Notes: generated by a model from the sequence alone, not told the origin. A stretch of DNA of 64,000 nucleotides from Phytophthora sp. 'mugwort' (GCA_033558025.1 JAUCEF010000009.1:1-64000); one strand, 5' to 3'; shown: positions 29,133 through 41,666, counted from the stretch's first letter. Program-made: numbers and translations.

Positions 29133-29268
29133 CTAGCATCCATCACAACACCCGAACCGCCCTACAAAGTTGCATGCCAATTACACACCAACCAAGGCTC
29201 AACACAGGCTGGGACAGCTCGGATGCGCACCACACGGGACTTGGCCACCTGCACGACCATAAAGGGAT

Positions 29269-29349
29269 CGACAGCTGTGAGACTTGAACTCACGCGGGTT
29301 ACCCCAATAGATTTCGAGTCTATCGCCTTAACCGCTCGGCCAAGCTGTC
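29269..29349 (-). tRNA. trnS(CGA): tRNA-Ser(CGA), copy 49
   Basis: 217-bp unit (A), with the CCAAGGCTC spacer variant. Confidence 0.95.
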
Positions 29350-29680
29350 CTAGCATCCATCACAACACCCGAACCGCCCTACAAAGTTGCATGCCAATTA
29401 CACACCAACCAAGCCTCAACACAGGCTGGGACAGCTCGGGTGCGCACCACACGGGACTTGGCCACCTGCACGACCCCTCCTTACCTCCATACGAGCCACG
29501 CACCCGCCGGCATCGACCTCGGAATAGATCCATCTTTGAGCCGCGCCACGGCCAGCTCGCCCAAAACGGCGCATCTATTCAACTCTCGAGCCTTTGCCCA
29601 GACTGCCTACATACCGCTGCGGGTACCACAAGGCCCGAAACGTCCAAAGCTAGATGCCAGCAAAGAAGGCATAAAGGGAT

Positions 29681-29761
29681 CGACAGCTGTGAGACTTGAA
29701 CTCACGCGGGTTACCCCAATAGATTTCGAGTCTATCGCCTTAACCGCTCGGCCAAGCTGTC
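29681..29761 (-). tRNA. trnS(CGA): tRNA-Ser(CGA), copy 50
   Basis: 412-bp unit, type c; matches copy 101. Confidence 0.95.
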
Positions 29762-29897
29762 CTAGCATCCATCACAACACCCGAACCGCCCTACAAAGTT
29801 GCATGCCAATTACACACCAACCAAGCCTCAACACAGGCTGGGACAGCTCGGATGCGCACCACACGGGACTTGGCCACCTGCACGACCATAAAGGGAT

Positions 29898-29978
29898 CGA
29901 CAGCTGTGAGACTTGAACTCACGCGGGTTACCCCAATAGATTTCGAGTCTATCGCCTTAACCGCTCGGCCAAGCTGTC
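29898..29978 (-). tRNA. trnS(CGA): tRNA-Ser(CGA), copy 51
   Basis: 217-bp unit (A). Confidence 0.95.
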
Positions 29979-30309
29979 CTAGCATCCATCACAACACCCG
30001 AACCGCCCTACAAAGTTGCATGCCAATTACACACCAACCAAGCCTCAACACAGGCTGGGACAGCTCGGGTGCGCACCACACGGGACTTGGCCACCTGCAC
30101 GACCCCTCCTTACCTCCATACGAGCCACGCACCCGCCGGCATCGACCTCGGAATAGATCCATCTTTGAGCCGCGCCACGGCCAGCTCGCCCAAAACGGCG
30201 CATCTATTCAACTCTCGAGCCTTTGCCCAGACTGCCTACATACCGCTGCGGGTACCACAAGGCCCGAAACGTCCAAAGCTAGATGCCAGCAGAGAAGGCA
30301 TAAAGGGAT

Positions 30310-30390
30310 CGACAGCTGTGAGACTTGAACTCACGCGGGTTACCCCAATAGATTTCGAGTCTATCGCCTTAACCGCTCGGCCAAGCTGTC
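30310..30390 (-). tRNA. trnS(CGA): tRNA-Ser(CGA), copy 52
   Basis: 412-bp unit, type b. Confidence 0.95.
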
Positions 30391-30526
30391 CTAGCATCCA
30401 TCACAACACCCGAACCGCCCTACAAAGTTGCATGCCAATTACACACCAACCAAGGCTCAACACAGGCTGGGACAGCTCGGATGCGCACCACACGGGACTT
30501 GGCCACCTGCACGACCATAAAGGGAT

Positions 30527-30607
30527 CGACAGCTGTGAGACTTGAACTCACGCGGGTTACCCCAATAGATTTCGAGTCTATCGCCTTAACCGCTCGGCCA
30601 AGCTGTC
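30527..30607 (-). tRNA. trnS(CGA): tRNA-Ser(CGA), copy 53
   Basis: 217-bp unit (A), CCAAGGCTC and AACCTCCC variants. Confidence 0.95.
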
Positions 30608-30938
30608 CTAGCATCCATCACAACACCCGAACCTCCCTACAAAGTTGCATGCCAATTACACACCAACCAAGCCTCAACACAGGCTGGGACAGCTCGGGTG
30701 CGCACCACACGGGACTTGGCCACCTGCACGACCCCTCCTTACCTCCATACGAGCCACGCACCCGCCGGCATCGACCTCGGAATAGATCCATCTTTGAGCC
30801 GCGCCACGGCCAGCTCGCCCAAAACGGCGCATCTATTCAACTCTCGAGCCTTTGCCCAGACTGCCTACATACCGCTGCGGGTACCACAAGGCCCGAAACG
30901 TCCAAAGCTAGATGCCAGCAGAGAAGGCATAAAGGGAT

Positions 30939-31019
30939 CGACAGCTGTGAGACTTGAACTCACGCGGGTTACCCCAATAGATTTCGAGTCTATCGCCTTA
31001 ACCGCTCGGCCAAGCTGTC
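30939..31019 (-). tRNA. trnS(CGA): tRNA-Ser(CGA), copy 54
   Basis: 412-bp unit, type b. Confidence 0.95.
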
Positions 31020-31155
31020 CTAGCATCCATCACAACACCCGAACCGCCCTACAAAGTTGCATGCCAATTACACACCAACCAAGCCTCAACACAGGCTGGG
31101 ACAGCTCGGATGCGCACCACACGGGACTTGGCCACCTGCACGACCATAAAGGGAT

Positions 31156-31236
31156 CGACAGCTGTGAGACTTGAACTCACGCGGGTTACCCCAATAGATT
31201 TCGAGTCTATCGCCTTAACCGCTCGGCCAAGCTGTC
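31156..31236 (-). tRNA. trnS(CGA): tRNA-Ser(CGA), copy 55
   Basis: 217-bp unit (A). Confidence 0.95.
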
Positions 31237-31567
31237 CTAGCATCCATCACAACACCCGAACCGCCCTACAAAGTTGCATGCCAATTACACACCAACCAAG
31301 CCTCAACACAGGCTGGGACAGCTCGGGTGCGCACCACACGGGACTTGGCCACCTGCACGACCCCTCCTTACCTCCATACGAGCCACGCACCCGCCGGCAT
31401 CGACCTCGGAATAGATCCATCTTTGAGCCGCGCCACGGCCAGCTCGCCCAAAACGGCGCATCTATTCAACTCTCGAGCCTTTGCCCAGACTGCCTACATA
31501 CCGCTGCGGGTACCACAAGGCCCGAAACGTCCAAAGCTAGATGCCAGCAGAGAAGGCATAAAGGGAT

Positions 31568-31648
31568 CGACAGCTGTGAGACTTGAACTCACGCGGGTTA
31601 CCCCAATAGATTTCGAGTCTATCGCCTTAACCGCTCGGCCAAGCTGTC
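31568..31648 (-). tRNA. trnS(CGA): tRNA-Ser(CGA), copy 56
   Basis: 412-bp unit, type b. Confidence 0.95.
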
Positions 31649-31784
31649 CTAGCATCCATCACAACACCCGAACCGCCCTACAAAGTTGCATGCCAATTAC
31701 ACACCAACCAAGCCTCAACACAGGCTGGGACAGCTCGGATGCGCACCACACGGGACTTGGCCACCTGCACGACCATAAAGGGAT

Positions 31785-31865
31785 CGACAGCTGTGAGACT
31801 TGAACTCACGCGGGTTACCCCAATAGATTTCGAGTCTATCGCCTTAACCGCTCGGCCAAGCTGTC
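31785..31865 (-). tRNA. trnS(CGA): tRNA-Ser(CGA), copy 57
   Basis: 217-bp unit (A), first of two in a row. Confidence 0.95.
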
Positions 31866-32001
31866 CTAGCATCCATCACAACACCCGAACCGCCCTACAA
31901 AGTTGCATGCCAATTACACACCAACCAAGCCTCAACACAGGCTGGGACAGCTCGGATGCGCACCACACGGGACTTGGCCACCTGCACGACCATAAAGGGA
32001 T

Positions 32002-32082
32002 CGACAGCTGTGAGACTTGAACTCACGCGGGTTACCCCAATAGATTTCGAGTCTATCGCCTTAACCGCTCGGCCAAGCTGTC
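32002..32082 (-). tRNA. trnS(CGA): tRNA-Ser(CGA), copy 58
   Basis: 217-bp unit (A). Confidence 0.95.
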
Positions 32083-32413
32083 CTAGCATCCATCACAACA
32101 CCCGAACCGCCCTACAAAGTTGCATGCCAATTACACACCAACCAAGCCTCAACACAGGCTGGGACAGCTCGGGTGCGCACCACACGGGACTTGGCCACCT
32201 GCACGACCCCTCCTTACCTCCATACGAGCCACGCACCCGCCGGCATCGACCTCGGAATAGATCCATCTTTGAGCCGCGCCACGGCCAGCTCGCCCAAAAC
32301 GGCGCATCTATTCAACTCTCGAGCCTTTGCCCAGACTGCCTACATACCGCTGCGGGTACCACAAGGCCCGAAACGTCCAAAGCTAGATGCCAGCAGAGAA
32401 GGCATAAAGGGAT

Positions 32414-32494
32414 CGACAGCTGTGAGACTTGAACTCACGCGGGTTACCCCAATAGATTTCGAGTCTATCGCCTTAACCGCTCGGCCAAGCTGTC
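32414..32494 (-). tRNA. trnS(CGA): tRNA-Ser(CGA), copy 59
   Basis: 412-bp unit, type b. Confidence 0.95.
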
Positions 32495-32825
32495 CTAGCA
32501 TCCATCACAACACCCGAACCGCCCTACAAAGTTGCATGCCAATTACACACCAACCAAGCCTCAACACAGGCTGGGACAGCTCGGGTGCGCACCACACGGG
32601 ACTTGGCCACCTGCACGACCCCTCCTTACCTCCATACGAGCCACGCACCCGCCGGCATCGACCTCGGAATAGATCCATCTTTGAGCCGCGCCACGGCCAG
32701 CTCGCCCAAAACGGCGCATCTATTCAACTCTCGAGCCTTTGCCCAGACTGCCTACATACCGCTGCGGGTACCACAAGGCCCGAAACGTCCAAAGCTAGAT
32801 GCCAGCAGAGAAGGCATAAAGGGAT

Positions 32826-32906
32826 CGACAGCTGTGAGACTTGAACTCACGCGGGTTACCCCAATAGATTTCGAGTCTATCGCCTTAACCGCTCGGCCAA
32901 GCTGTC
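32826..32906 (-). tRNA. trnS(CGA): tRNA-Ser(CGA), copy 60
   Basis: 412-bp unit, type b. Confidence 0.95.
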
Positions 32907-33237
32907 CTAGCATCCATCACAACACCCGAACCGCCCTACAAAGTTGCATGCCAATTACACACCAACCAAGCCTCAACACAGGCTGGGACAGCTCGGGTGC
33001 GCACCACACGGGACTTGGCCACCTGCACGACCCCTCCTTACCTCCATACGAGCCACGCACCCGCCGGCATCGACCTCGGAATAGATCCATCTTTGAGCCG
33101 CGCCACGGCCAGCTCGCCCAAAACGGCGCATCTATTCAACTCTCGAGCCTTTGCCCAGACTGCCTACATACCGCTGCGGGTACCACAAGGCCCGAAACGT
33201 CCAAAGCTAGATGCCAGCAGAACAGGCATAAAGGGAT

Positions 33238-33318
33238 CGACAGCTGTGAGACTTGAACTCACGCGGGTTACCCCAATAGATTTCGAGTCTATCGCCTTAA
33301 CCGCTCGGCCAAGCTGTC
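33238..33318 (-). tRNA. trnS(CGA): tRNA-Ser(CGA), copy 61
   Basis: 412-bp unit, type a. Confidence 0.95.
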
Positions 33319-33649
33319 CTAGCATCCATCACAACACCCGAACCGCCCTACAAAGTTGCATGCCAATTACACACCAACCAAGCCTCAACACAGGCTGGGA
33401 CAGCTCGGGTGCGCACCACACGGGACTTGGCCACCTGCACGACCCCTCCTTACCTCCATACGAGCCACGCACCCGCCGGCATCGACCTCGGAATAGATCC
33501 ATCTTTGAGCCGCGCCACGGCCAGCTCGCCCAAAACGGCGCATCTATTCAACTCTCGAGCCTTTGCCCAGACTGCCTACATACCGCTGCGGGTACCACAA
33601 GGCCCGAAACGTCCAAAGCTAGATGCCAGCAGAACAGGCATAAAGGGAT

Positions 33650-33730
33650 CGACAGCTGTGAGACTTGAACTCACGCGGGTTACCCCAATAGATTTCGAGT
33701 CTATCGCCTTAACCGCTCGGCCAAGCTGTC
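33650..33730 (-). tRNA. trnS(CGA): tRNA-Ser(CGA), copy 62
   Basis: 412-bp unit, type a. Confidence 0.95.
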
Positions 33731-34061
33731 CTAGCATCCATCACAACACCCGAACCGCCCTACAAAGTTGCATGCCAATTACACACCAACCAAGCCTCAA
33801 CACAGGCTGGGACAGCTCGGGTGCGCACCACACGGGACTTGGCCACCTGCACGACCCCTCCTTACCTCCATACGAGCCACGCACCCGCCGGCATCGACCT
33901 CGGAATAGATCCATCTTTGAGCCGCGCCACGGCCAGCTCGCCCAAAACGGCGCATCTATTCAACTCTCGAGCCTTTGCCCAGACTGCCTACATACCGCTG
34001 CGGGTACCACAAGGCCCGAAACGTCCAAAGCTAGATGCCAGCAGAGAAGGCATAAAGGGAT

Positions 34062-34142
34062 CGACAGCTGTGAGACTTGAACTCACGCGGGTTACCCCAA
34101 TAGATTTCGAGTCTATCGCCTTAACCGCTCGGCCAAGCTGTC
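34062..34142 (-). tRNA. trnS(CGA): tRNA-Ser(CGA), copy 63
   Basis: 412-bp unit, type b. Confidence 0.95.
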
Positions 34143-34278
34143 CTAGCATCCATCACAACACCCGAACCGCCCTACAAAGTTGCATGCCAATTACACACCA
34201 ACCAAGCCTCAACACAGGCTGGGACAGCTCGGATGCGCACCACACGGGACTTGGCCACCTGCACGACCATAAAGGGAT

Positions 34279-34359
34279 CGACAGCTGTGAGACTTGAACT
34301 CACGCGGGTTACCCCAATAGATTTCGAGTCTATCGCCTTAACCGCTCGGCCAAGCTGTC
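34279..34359 (-). tRNA. trnS(CGA): tRNA-Ser(CGA), copy 64
   Basis: 217-bp unit (A). Confidence 0.95.
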
Positions 34360-34690
34360 CTAGCATCCATCACAACACCCGAACCGCCCTACAAAGTTGC
34401 ATGCCAATTACACACCAACCAAGCCTCAACACAGGCTGGGACAGCTCGGGTGCGCACCACACGGGACTTGGCCACCTGCACGACCCCTCCTTACCTCCAT
34501 ACGAGCCACGCACCCGCCGGCATCGACCTCGGAATAGATCCATCTTTGAGCCGCGCCACGGCCAGCTCGCCCAAAACGGCGCATCTATTCAACTCTCGAG
34601 CCTTTGCCCAGACTGCCTACATACCGCTGCGGGTACCACAAGGCCCGAAACGTCCAAAGCTAGATGCCAGCAGAGAAGGCATAAAGGGAT

Positions 34691-34771
34691 CGACAGCTGT
34701 GAGACTTGAACTCACGCGGGTTACCCCAATAGATTTCGAGTCTATCGCCTTAACCGCTCGGCCAAGCTGTC
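34691..34771 (-). tRNA. trnS(CGA): tRNA-Ser(CGA), copy 65
   Basis: 412-bp unit, type b. Confidence 0.95.
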
Positions 34772-34907
34772 CTAGCATCCATCACAACACCCGAACCGCC
34801 CTACAAAGTTGCATGCCAATTACACACCAACCAAGCCTCAACACAGGCTGGGACAGCTCGGATGCGCACCACACGGGACTTGGCCACCTGCACGACCATA
34901 AAGGGAT

Positions 34908-34988
34908 CGACAGCTGTGAGACTTGAACTCACGCGGGTTACCCCAATAGATTTCGAGTCTATCGCCTTAACCGCTCGGCCAAGCTGTC
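34908..34988 (-). tRNA. trnS(CGA): tRNA-Ser(CGA), copy 66
   Basis: 217-bp unit (A). Confidence 0.95.
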
Positions 34989-35319
34989 CTAGCATCCATC
35001 ACAACACCCGAACCGCCCTACAAAGTTGCATGCCAATTACACACCAACCAAGCCTCAACACAGGCTGGGACAGCTCGGGTGCGCACCACACGGGACTTGG
35101 CCACCTGCACGACCCCTCCTTACCTCCATACGAGCCACGCACCCGCCGGCATCGACCTCGGAATAGATCCATCTTTGAGCCGCGCCACGGCCAGCTCGCC
35201 CAAAACGGCGCATCTATTCAACTCTCGAGCCTTTGCCCAGACTGCCTACATACCGCTGCGGGTACCACAAGGCCCGAAACGTCCAAAGCTAGATGCCAGC
35301 AGAGAAGGCATAAAGGGAT

Positions 35320-35400
35320 CGACAGCTGTGAGACTTGAACTCACGCGGGTTACCCCAATAGATTTCGAGTCTATCGCCTTAACCGCTCGGCCAAGCTGTC
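35320..35400 (-). tRNA. trnS(CGA): tRNA-Ser(CGA), copy 67
   Basis: 412-bp unit, type b. Confidence 0.95.
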
Positions 35401-35536
35401 CTAGCATCCATCACAACACCCGAACCGCCCTACAAAGTTGCATGCCAATTACACACCAACCAAGCCTCAACACAGGCTGGGACAGCTCGGATGCGCACCA
35501 CACGGGACTTGGCCACCTGCACGACCATAAAGGGAT

Positions 35537-35617
35537 CGACAGCTGTGAGACTTGAACTCACGCGGGTTACCCCAATAGATTTCGAGTCTATCGCCTTAAC
35601 CGCTCGGCCAAGCTGTC
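35537..35617 (-). tRNA. trnS(CGA): tRNA-Ser(CGA), copy 68
   Basis: 217-bp unit (A), first of two in a row. Confidence 0.95.
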
Positions 35618-35753
35618 CTAGCATCCATCACAACACCCGAACCGCCCTACAAAGTTGCATGCCAATTACACACCAACCAAGCCTCAACACAGGCTGGGAC
35701 AGCTCGGATGCGCACCACACGGGACTTGGCCACCTGCACGACCATAAAGGGAT

Positions 35754-35834
35754 CGACAGCTGTGAGACTTGAACTCACGCGGGTTACCCCAATAGATTTC
35801 GAGTCTATCGCCTTAACCGCTCGGCCAAGCTGTC
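35754..35834 (-). tRNA. trnS(CGA): tRNA-Ser(CGA), copy 69
   Basis: 217-bp unit (A). Confidence 0.95.
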
Positions 35835-36165
35835 CTAGCATCCATCACAACACCCGAACCGCCCTACAAAGTTGCATGCCAATTACACACCAACCAAGCC
35901 TCAACACAGGCTGGGACAGCTCGGGTGCGCACCACACGGGACTTGGCCACCTGCACGACCCCTCCTTACCTCCATACGAGCCACGCACCCGCCGGCATCG
36001 ACCTCGGAATAGATCCATCTTTGAGCCGCGCCACGGCCAGCTCGCCCAAAACGGCGCATCTATTCAACTCTCGAGCCTTTGCCCAGACTGCCTACATACC
36101 GCTGCGGGTACCACAAGGCCCGAAACGTCCAAAGCTAGATGCCAGCAGAGAAGGCATAAAGGGAT

Positions 36166-36246
36166 CGACAGCTGTGAGACTTGAACTCACGCGGGTTACC
36201 CCAATAGATTTCGAGTCTATCGCCTTAACCGCTCGGCCAAGCTGTC
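36166..36246 (-). tRNA. trnS(CGA): tRNA-Ser(CGA), copy 70
   Basis: 412-bp unit, type b. Confidence 0.95.
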
Positions 36247-36382
36247 CTAGCATCCATCACAACACCCGAACCGCCCTACAAAGTTGCATGCCAATTACAC
36301 ACCAACCAAGCCTCAACACAGGCTGGGACAGCTCGGATGCGCACCACACGGGACTTGGCCACCTGCACGACCATAAAGGGAT

Positions 36383-36463
36383 CGACAGCTGTGAGACTTG
36401 AACTCACGCGGGTTACCCCAATAGATTTCGAGTCTATCGCCTTAACCGCTCGGCCAAGCTGTC
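36383..36463 (-). tRNA. trnS(CGA): tRNA-Ser(CGA), copy 71
   Basis: 217-bp unit (A). Confidence 0.95.
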
Positions 36464-36794
36464 CTAGCATCCATCACAACACCCGAACCGCCCTACAAAG
36501 TTGCATGCCAATTACACACCAACCAAGCCTCAACACAGGCTGGGACAGCTCGGGTGCGCACCACACGGGACTTGGCCACCTGCACGACCCCTCCTTACCT
36601 CCATACGAGCCACGCACCCGCCGGCATCGACCTCGGAATAGATCCATCTTTGAGCCGCGCCACGGCCAGCTCGCCCAAAACGGCGCATCTATTCAACTCT
36701 CGAGCCTTTGCCCAGACTGCCTACATACCGCTGCGGGTACCACAAGGCCCGAAACGTCCAAAGCTAGATGCCAGCAGAGAAGGCATAAAGGGAT

Positions 36795-36875
36795 CGACAG
36801 CTGTGAGACTTGAACTCACGCGGGTTACCCCAATAGATTTCGAGTCTATCGCCTTAACCGCTCGGCCAAGCTGTC
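36795..36875 (-). tRNA. trnS(CGA): tRNA-Ser(CGA), copy 72
   Basis: 412-bp unit, type b. Confidence 0.95.
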
Positions 36876-37011
36876 CTAGCATCCATCACAACACCCGAAC
36901 CGCCCTACAAAGTTGCATGCCAATTACACACCAACCAAGCCTCAACACAGGCTGGGACAGCTCGGATGCGCACCACACGGGACTTGGCCACCTGCACGAC
37001 CATAAAGGGAT

Positions 37012-37092
37012 CGACAGCTGTGAGACTTGAACTCACGCGGGTTACCCCAATAGATTTCGAGTCTATCGCCTTAACCGCTCGGCCAAGCTGTC
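37012..37092 (-). tRNA. trnS(CGA): tRNA-Ser(CGA), copy 73
   Basis: 217-bp unit (A). Confidence 0.95.
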
Positions 37093-37423
37093 CTAGCATC
37101 CATCACAACACCCGAACCGCCCTACAAAGTTGCATGCCAATTACACACCAACCAAGCCTCAACACAGGCTGGGACAGCTCGGGTGCGCACCACACGGGAC
37201 TTGGCCACCTGCACGACCCCTCCTTACCTCCATACGAGCCACGCACCCGCCGGCATCGACCTCGGAATAGATCCATCTTTGAGCCGCGCCACGGCCAGCT
37301 CGCCCAAAACGGCGCATCTATTCAACTCTCGAGCCTTTGCCCAGACTGCCTACATACCGCTGCGGGTACCACAAGGCCCGAAACGTCCAAAGCTAGATGC
37401 CAGCAGAGAAGGCATAAAGGGAT

Positions 37424-37504
37424 CGACAGCTGTGAGACTTGAACTCACGCGGGTTACCCCAATAGATTTCGAGTCTATCGCCTTAACCGCTCGGCCAAGC
37501 TGTC
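37424..37504 (-). tRNA. trnS(CGA): tRNA-Ser(CGA), copy 74
   Basis: 412-bp unit, type b. Confidence 0.95.
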
Positions 37505-37835
37505 CTAGCATCCATCACAACACCCGAACCGCCCTACAAAGTTGCATGCCAATTACACACCAACCAAGCCTCAACACAGGCTGGGACAGCTCGGGTGCGC
37601 ACCACACGGGACTTGGCCACCTGCACGACCCCTCCTTACCTCCATACGAGCCACGCACCCGCCGGCATCGACCTCGGAATAGATCCATCTTTGAGCCGCG
37701 CCACGGCCAGCTCGCCCAAAACGGCGCATCTATTCAACTCTCGAGCCTTTGCCCAGACTGCCTACATACCGCTGCGGGTACCACAAGGCCCGAAACGTCC
37801 AAAGCTAGATGCCAGCAGAACAGGCATAAAGGGAT

Positions 37836-37916
37836 CGACAGCTGTGAGACTTGAACTCACGCGGGTTACCCCAATAGATTTCGAGTCTATCGCCTTAACC
37901 GCTCGGCCAAGCTGTC
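37836..37916 (-). tRNA. trnS(CGA): tRNA-Ser(CGA), copy 75
   Basis: 412-bp unit, type a. Confidence 0.95.
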
Positions 37917-38247
37917 CTAGCATCCATCACAACACCCGAACCGCCCTACAAAGTTGCATGCCAATTACACACCAACCAAGCCTCAACACAGGCTGGGACA
38001 GCTCGGGTGCGCACCACACGGGACTTGGCCACCTGCACGACCCCTCCTTACCTCCATACGAGCCACGCACCCGCCGGCATCGACCTCGGAATAGATCCAT
38101 CTTTGAGCCGCGCCACGGCCAGCTCGCCCAAAACGGCGCATCTATTCAACTCTCGAGCCTTTGCCCAGACTGCCTACATACCGCTGCGGGTACCACAAGG
38201 CCCGAAACGTCCAAAGCTAGATGCCAGCAGAGAAGGCATAAAGGGAT

Positions 38248-38328
38248 CGACAGCTGTGAGACTTGAACTCACGCGGGTTACCCCAATAGATTTCGAGTCT
38301 ATCGCCTTAACCGCTCGGCCAAGCTGTC
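38248..38328 (-). tRNA. trnS(CGA): tRNA-Ser(CGA), copy 76
   Basis: 412-bp unit, type b. Confidence 0.95.
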
Positions 38329-38659
38329 CTAGCATCCATCACAACACCCGAACCGCCCTACAAAGTTGCATGCCAATTACACACCAACCAAGCCTCAACA
38401 CAGGCTGGGACAGCTCGGGTGCGCACCACACGGGACTTGGCCACCTGCACGACCCCTCCTTACCTCCATACGAGCCACGCACCCGCCGGCATCGACCTCG
38501 GAATAGATCCATCTTTGAGCCGCGCCACGGCCAGCTCGCCCAAAACGGCGCATCTATTCAACTCTCGAGCCTTTGCCCAGACTGCCTACATACCGCTGCG
38601 GGTACCACAAGGCCCGAAACGTCCAAAGCTAGATGCCAGCAGAGAAGGCATAAAGGGAT

Positions 38660-38740
38660 CGACAGCTGTGAGACTTGAACTCACGCGGGTTACCCCAATA
38701 GATTTCGAGTCTATCGCCTTAACCGCTCGGCCAAGCTGTC
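38660..38740 (-). tRNA. trnS(CGA): tRNA-Ser(CGA), copy 77
   Basis: 412-bp unit, type b. Confidence 0.95.
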
Positions 38741-38876
38741 CTAGCATCCATCACAACACCCGAACCGCCCTACAAAGTTGCATGCCAATTACACACCAAC
38801 CAAGCCTCAACACAGGCTGGGACAGCTCGGATGCGCACCACACGGGACTTGGCCACCTGCACGACCATAAAGGGAT

Positions 38877-38957
38877 CGACAGCTGTGAGACTTGAACTCA
38901 CGCGGGTTACCCCAATAGATTTCGAGTCTATCGCCTTAACCGCTCGGCCAAGCTGTC
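38877..38957 (-). tRNA. trnS(CGA): tRNA-Ser(CGA), copy 78
   Basis: 217-bp unit (A). Confidence 0.95.
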
Positions 38958-39288
38958 CTAGCATCCATCACAACACCCGAACCGCCCTACAAAGTTGCAT
39001 GCCAATTACACACCAACCAAGCCTCAACACAGGCTGGGACAGCTCGGGTGCGCACCACACGGGACTTGGCCACCTGCACGACCCCTCCTTACCTCCATAC
39101 GAGCCACGCACCCGCCGGCATCGACCTCGGAATAGATCCATCTTTGAGCCGCGCCACGGCCAGCTCGCCCAAAACGGCGCATCTATTCAACTCTCGAGCC
39201 TTTGCCCAGACTGCCTACATACCGCTGCGGGTACCACAAGGCCCGAAACGTCCAAAGCTAGATGCCAGCAGAGAAGGCATAAAGGGAT

Positions 39289-39369
39289 CGACAGCTGTGA
39301 GACTTGAACTCACGCGGGTTACCCCAATAGATTTCGAGTCTATCGCCTTAACCGCTCGGCCAAGCTGTC
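39289..39369 (-). tRNA. trnS(CGA): tRNA-Ser(CGA), copy 79
   Basis: 412-bp unit, type b. Confidence 0.95.
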
Positions 39370-39505
39370 CTAGCATCCATCACAACACCCGAACCGCCCT
39401 ACAAAGTTGCATGCCAATTACACACCAACCAAGCCTCAACACAGGCTGGGACAGCTCGGATGCGCACCACACGGGACTTGGCCACCTGCACGACCATAAA
39501 GGGAT

Positions 39506-39586
39506 CGACAGCTGTGAGACTTGAACTCACGCGGGTTACCCCAATAGATTTCGAGTCTATCGCCTTAACCGCTCGGCCAAGCTGTT
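39506..39586 (-). tRNA. trnS(CGA): tRNA-Ser(CGA), copy 80, altered 5' end
   Basis: 215-bp unit (A): a short unit with the same 2-base deletion at the gene's 5' edge as copies 47 and 96, so A replaces G1. Confidence 0.8.
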
Positions 39587-39915
39587 AGCATCCATCACAA
39601 CACCCGAACCGCCCTACAAAGTTGCATGCCAATTACACACCAACCAAGCCTCAACACAGGCTGGGACAGCTCGGGTGCGCACCACACGGGACTTGGCCAC
39701 CTGCACGACCCCTCCTTACCTCCATACGAGCCACGCACCCGCCGGCATCGACCTCGGAATAGATCCATCTTTGAGCCGCGCCACGGCCAGCTCGCCCAAA
39801 ACGGCGCATCTATTCAACTCTCGAGCCTTTGCCCAGACTGCCTACATACCGCTGCGGGTACCACAAGGCCCGAAACGTCCAAAGCTAGATGCCAGCAGAG
39901 AAGGCATAAAGGGAT

Positions 39916-39996
39916 CGACAGCTGTGAGACTTGAACTCACGCGGGTTACCCCAATAGATTTCGAGTCTATCGCCTTAACCGCTCGGCCAAGCTGTC
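39916..39996 (-). tRNA. trnS(CGA): tRNA-Ser(CGA), copy 81
   Basis: 412-bp unit, type b. Confidence 0.95.
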
Positions 39997-40132
39997 CTAG
40001 CATCCATCACAACACCCGAACCGCCCTACAAAGTTGCATGCCAATTACACACCAACCAAGCCTCAACACAGGCTGGGACAGCTCGGATGCGCACCACACG
40101 GGACTTGGCCACCTGCACGACCATAAAGGGAT

Positions 40133-40213
40133 CGACAGCTGTGAGACTTGAACTCACGCGGGTTACCCCAATAGATTTCGAGTCTATCGCCTTAACCGCT
40201 CGGCCAAGCTGTC
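40133..40213 (-). tRNA. trnS(CGA): tRNA-Ser(CGA), copy 82
   Basis: 217-bp unit (A). Confidence 0.95.
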
Positions 40214-40544
40214 CTAGCATCCATCACAACACCCGAACCGCCCTACAAAGTTGCATGCCAATTACACACCAACCAAGCCTCAACACAGGCTGGGACAGCT
40301 CGGGTGCGCACCACACGGGACTTGGCCACCTGCACGACCCCTCCTTACCTCCATACGAGCCACGCACCCGCCGGCATCGACCTCGGAATAGATCCATCTT
40401 TGAGCCGCGCCACGGCCAGCTCGCCCAAAACGGCGCATCTATTCAACTCTCGAGCCTTTGCCCAGACTGCCTACATACCGCTGCGGGTACCACAAGGCCC
40501 GAAACGTCCAAAGCTAGATGCCAGCAGAACAGGCATAAAGGGAT

Positions 40545-40625
40545 CGACAGCTGTGAGACTTGAACTCACGCGGGTTACCCCAATAGATTTCGAGTCTATC
40601 GCCTTAACCGCTCGGCCAAGCTGTC
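40545..40625 (-). tRNA. trnS(CGA): tRNA-Ser(CGA), copy 83
   Basis: 412-bp unit, type a; first unit of a 1041-bp trimer repeated at copies 86-88. Confidence 0.95.
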
Positions 40626-40956
40626 CTAGCATCCATCACAACACCCGAACCGCCCTACAAAGTTGCATGCCAATTACACACCAACCAAGCCTCAACACAG
40701 GCTGGGACAGCTCGGGTGCGCACCACACGGGACTTGGCCACCTGCACGACCCCTCCTTACCTCCATACGAGCCACGCACCCGCCGGCATCGACCTCGGGA
40801 TAGATCCATCTTTGAGCCGCGCCACGGCCAGCTCGCCCAAAACGGCGCATCTATTCAACTCTCGAGCCTTTGCCCAGACTGCCTACATACCGCTGCGGGT
40901 ACCACAAGGCCCGAAACGTCCAAAGCTAGATGCCAGCAGAGAAGGCATAAAGGGAT

Positions 40957-41037
40957 CGACAGCTGTGAGACTTGAACTCACGCGGGTTACCCCAATAGAT
41001 TTCGAGTCTATCGCCTTAACCGCTCGGCCAAGCTGTC
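40957..41037 (-). tRNA. trnS(CGA): tRNA-Ser(CGA), copy 84
   Basis: 412-bp unit, type b with CGGGATAG. Confidence 0.95.
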
Positions 41038-41173
41038 CTAGCATCCATCACAACACCCGAACCGCCCTACAAAGTTGCATGCCAATTACACACCAACCAA
41101 GCCTCAACACAGGCTGGGACAGCTCGGATGCGCACCACACGGGACTTGGCCACCTGCACGACCATAAAGGGAT

Positions 41174-41254
41174 CGACAGCTGTGAGACTTGAACTCACGC
41201 GGGTTACCCCAATAGATTTCGAGTCTATCGCCTTAACCGCTCGGCCAAGCTGTC
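41174..41254 (-). tRNA. trnS(CGA): tRNA-Ser(CGA), copy 85
   Basis: 217-bp unit (A). Confidence 0.95.
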
Positions 41255-41585
41255 CTAGCATCCATCACAACACCCGAACCGCCCTACAAAGTTGCATGCC
41301 AATTACACACCAACCAAGCCTCAACACAGGCTGGGACAGCTCGGGTGCGCACCACACGGGACTTGGCCACCTGCACGACCCCTCCTTACCTCCATACGAG
41401 CCACGCACCCGCCGGCATCGACCTCGGAATAGATCCATCTTTGAGCCGCGCCACGGCCAGCTCGCCCAAAACGGCGCATCTATTCAACTCTCGAGCCTTT
41501 GCCCAGACTGCCTACATACCGCTGCGGGTACCACAAGGCCCGAAACGTCCAAAGCTAGATGCCAGCAGAACAGGCATAAAGGGAT

Positions 41586-41666
41586 CGACAGCTGTGAGAC
41601 TTGAACTCACGCGGGTTACCCCAATAGATTTCGAGTCTATCGCCTTAACCGCTCGGCCAAGCTGTC
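41586..41666 (-). tRNA. trnS(CGA): tRNA-Ser(CGA), copy 86
   Basis: 412-bp unit, type a; start of the second copy of the 16,284-bp-offset duplication. Confidence 0.95.
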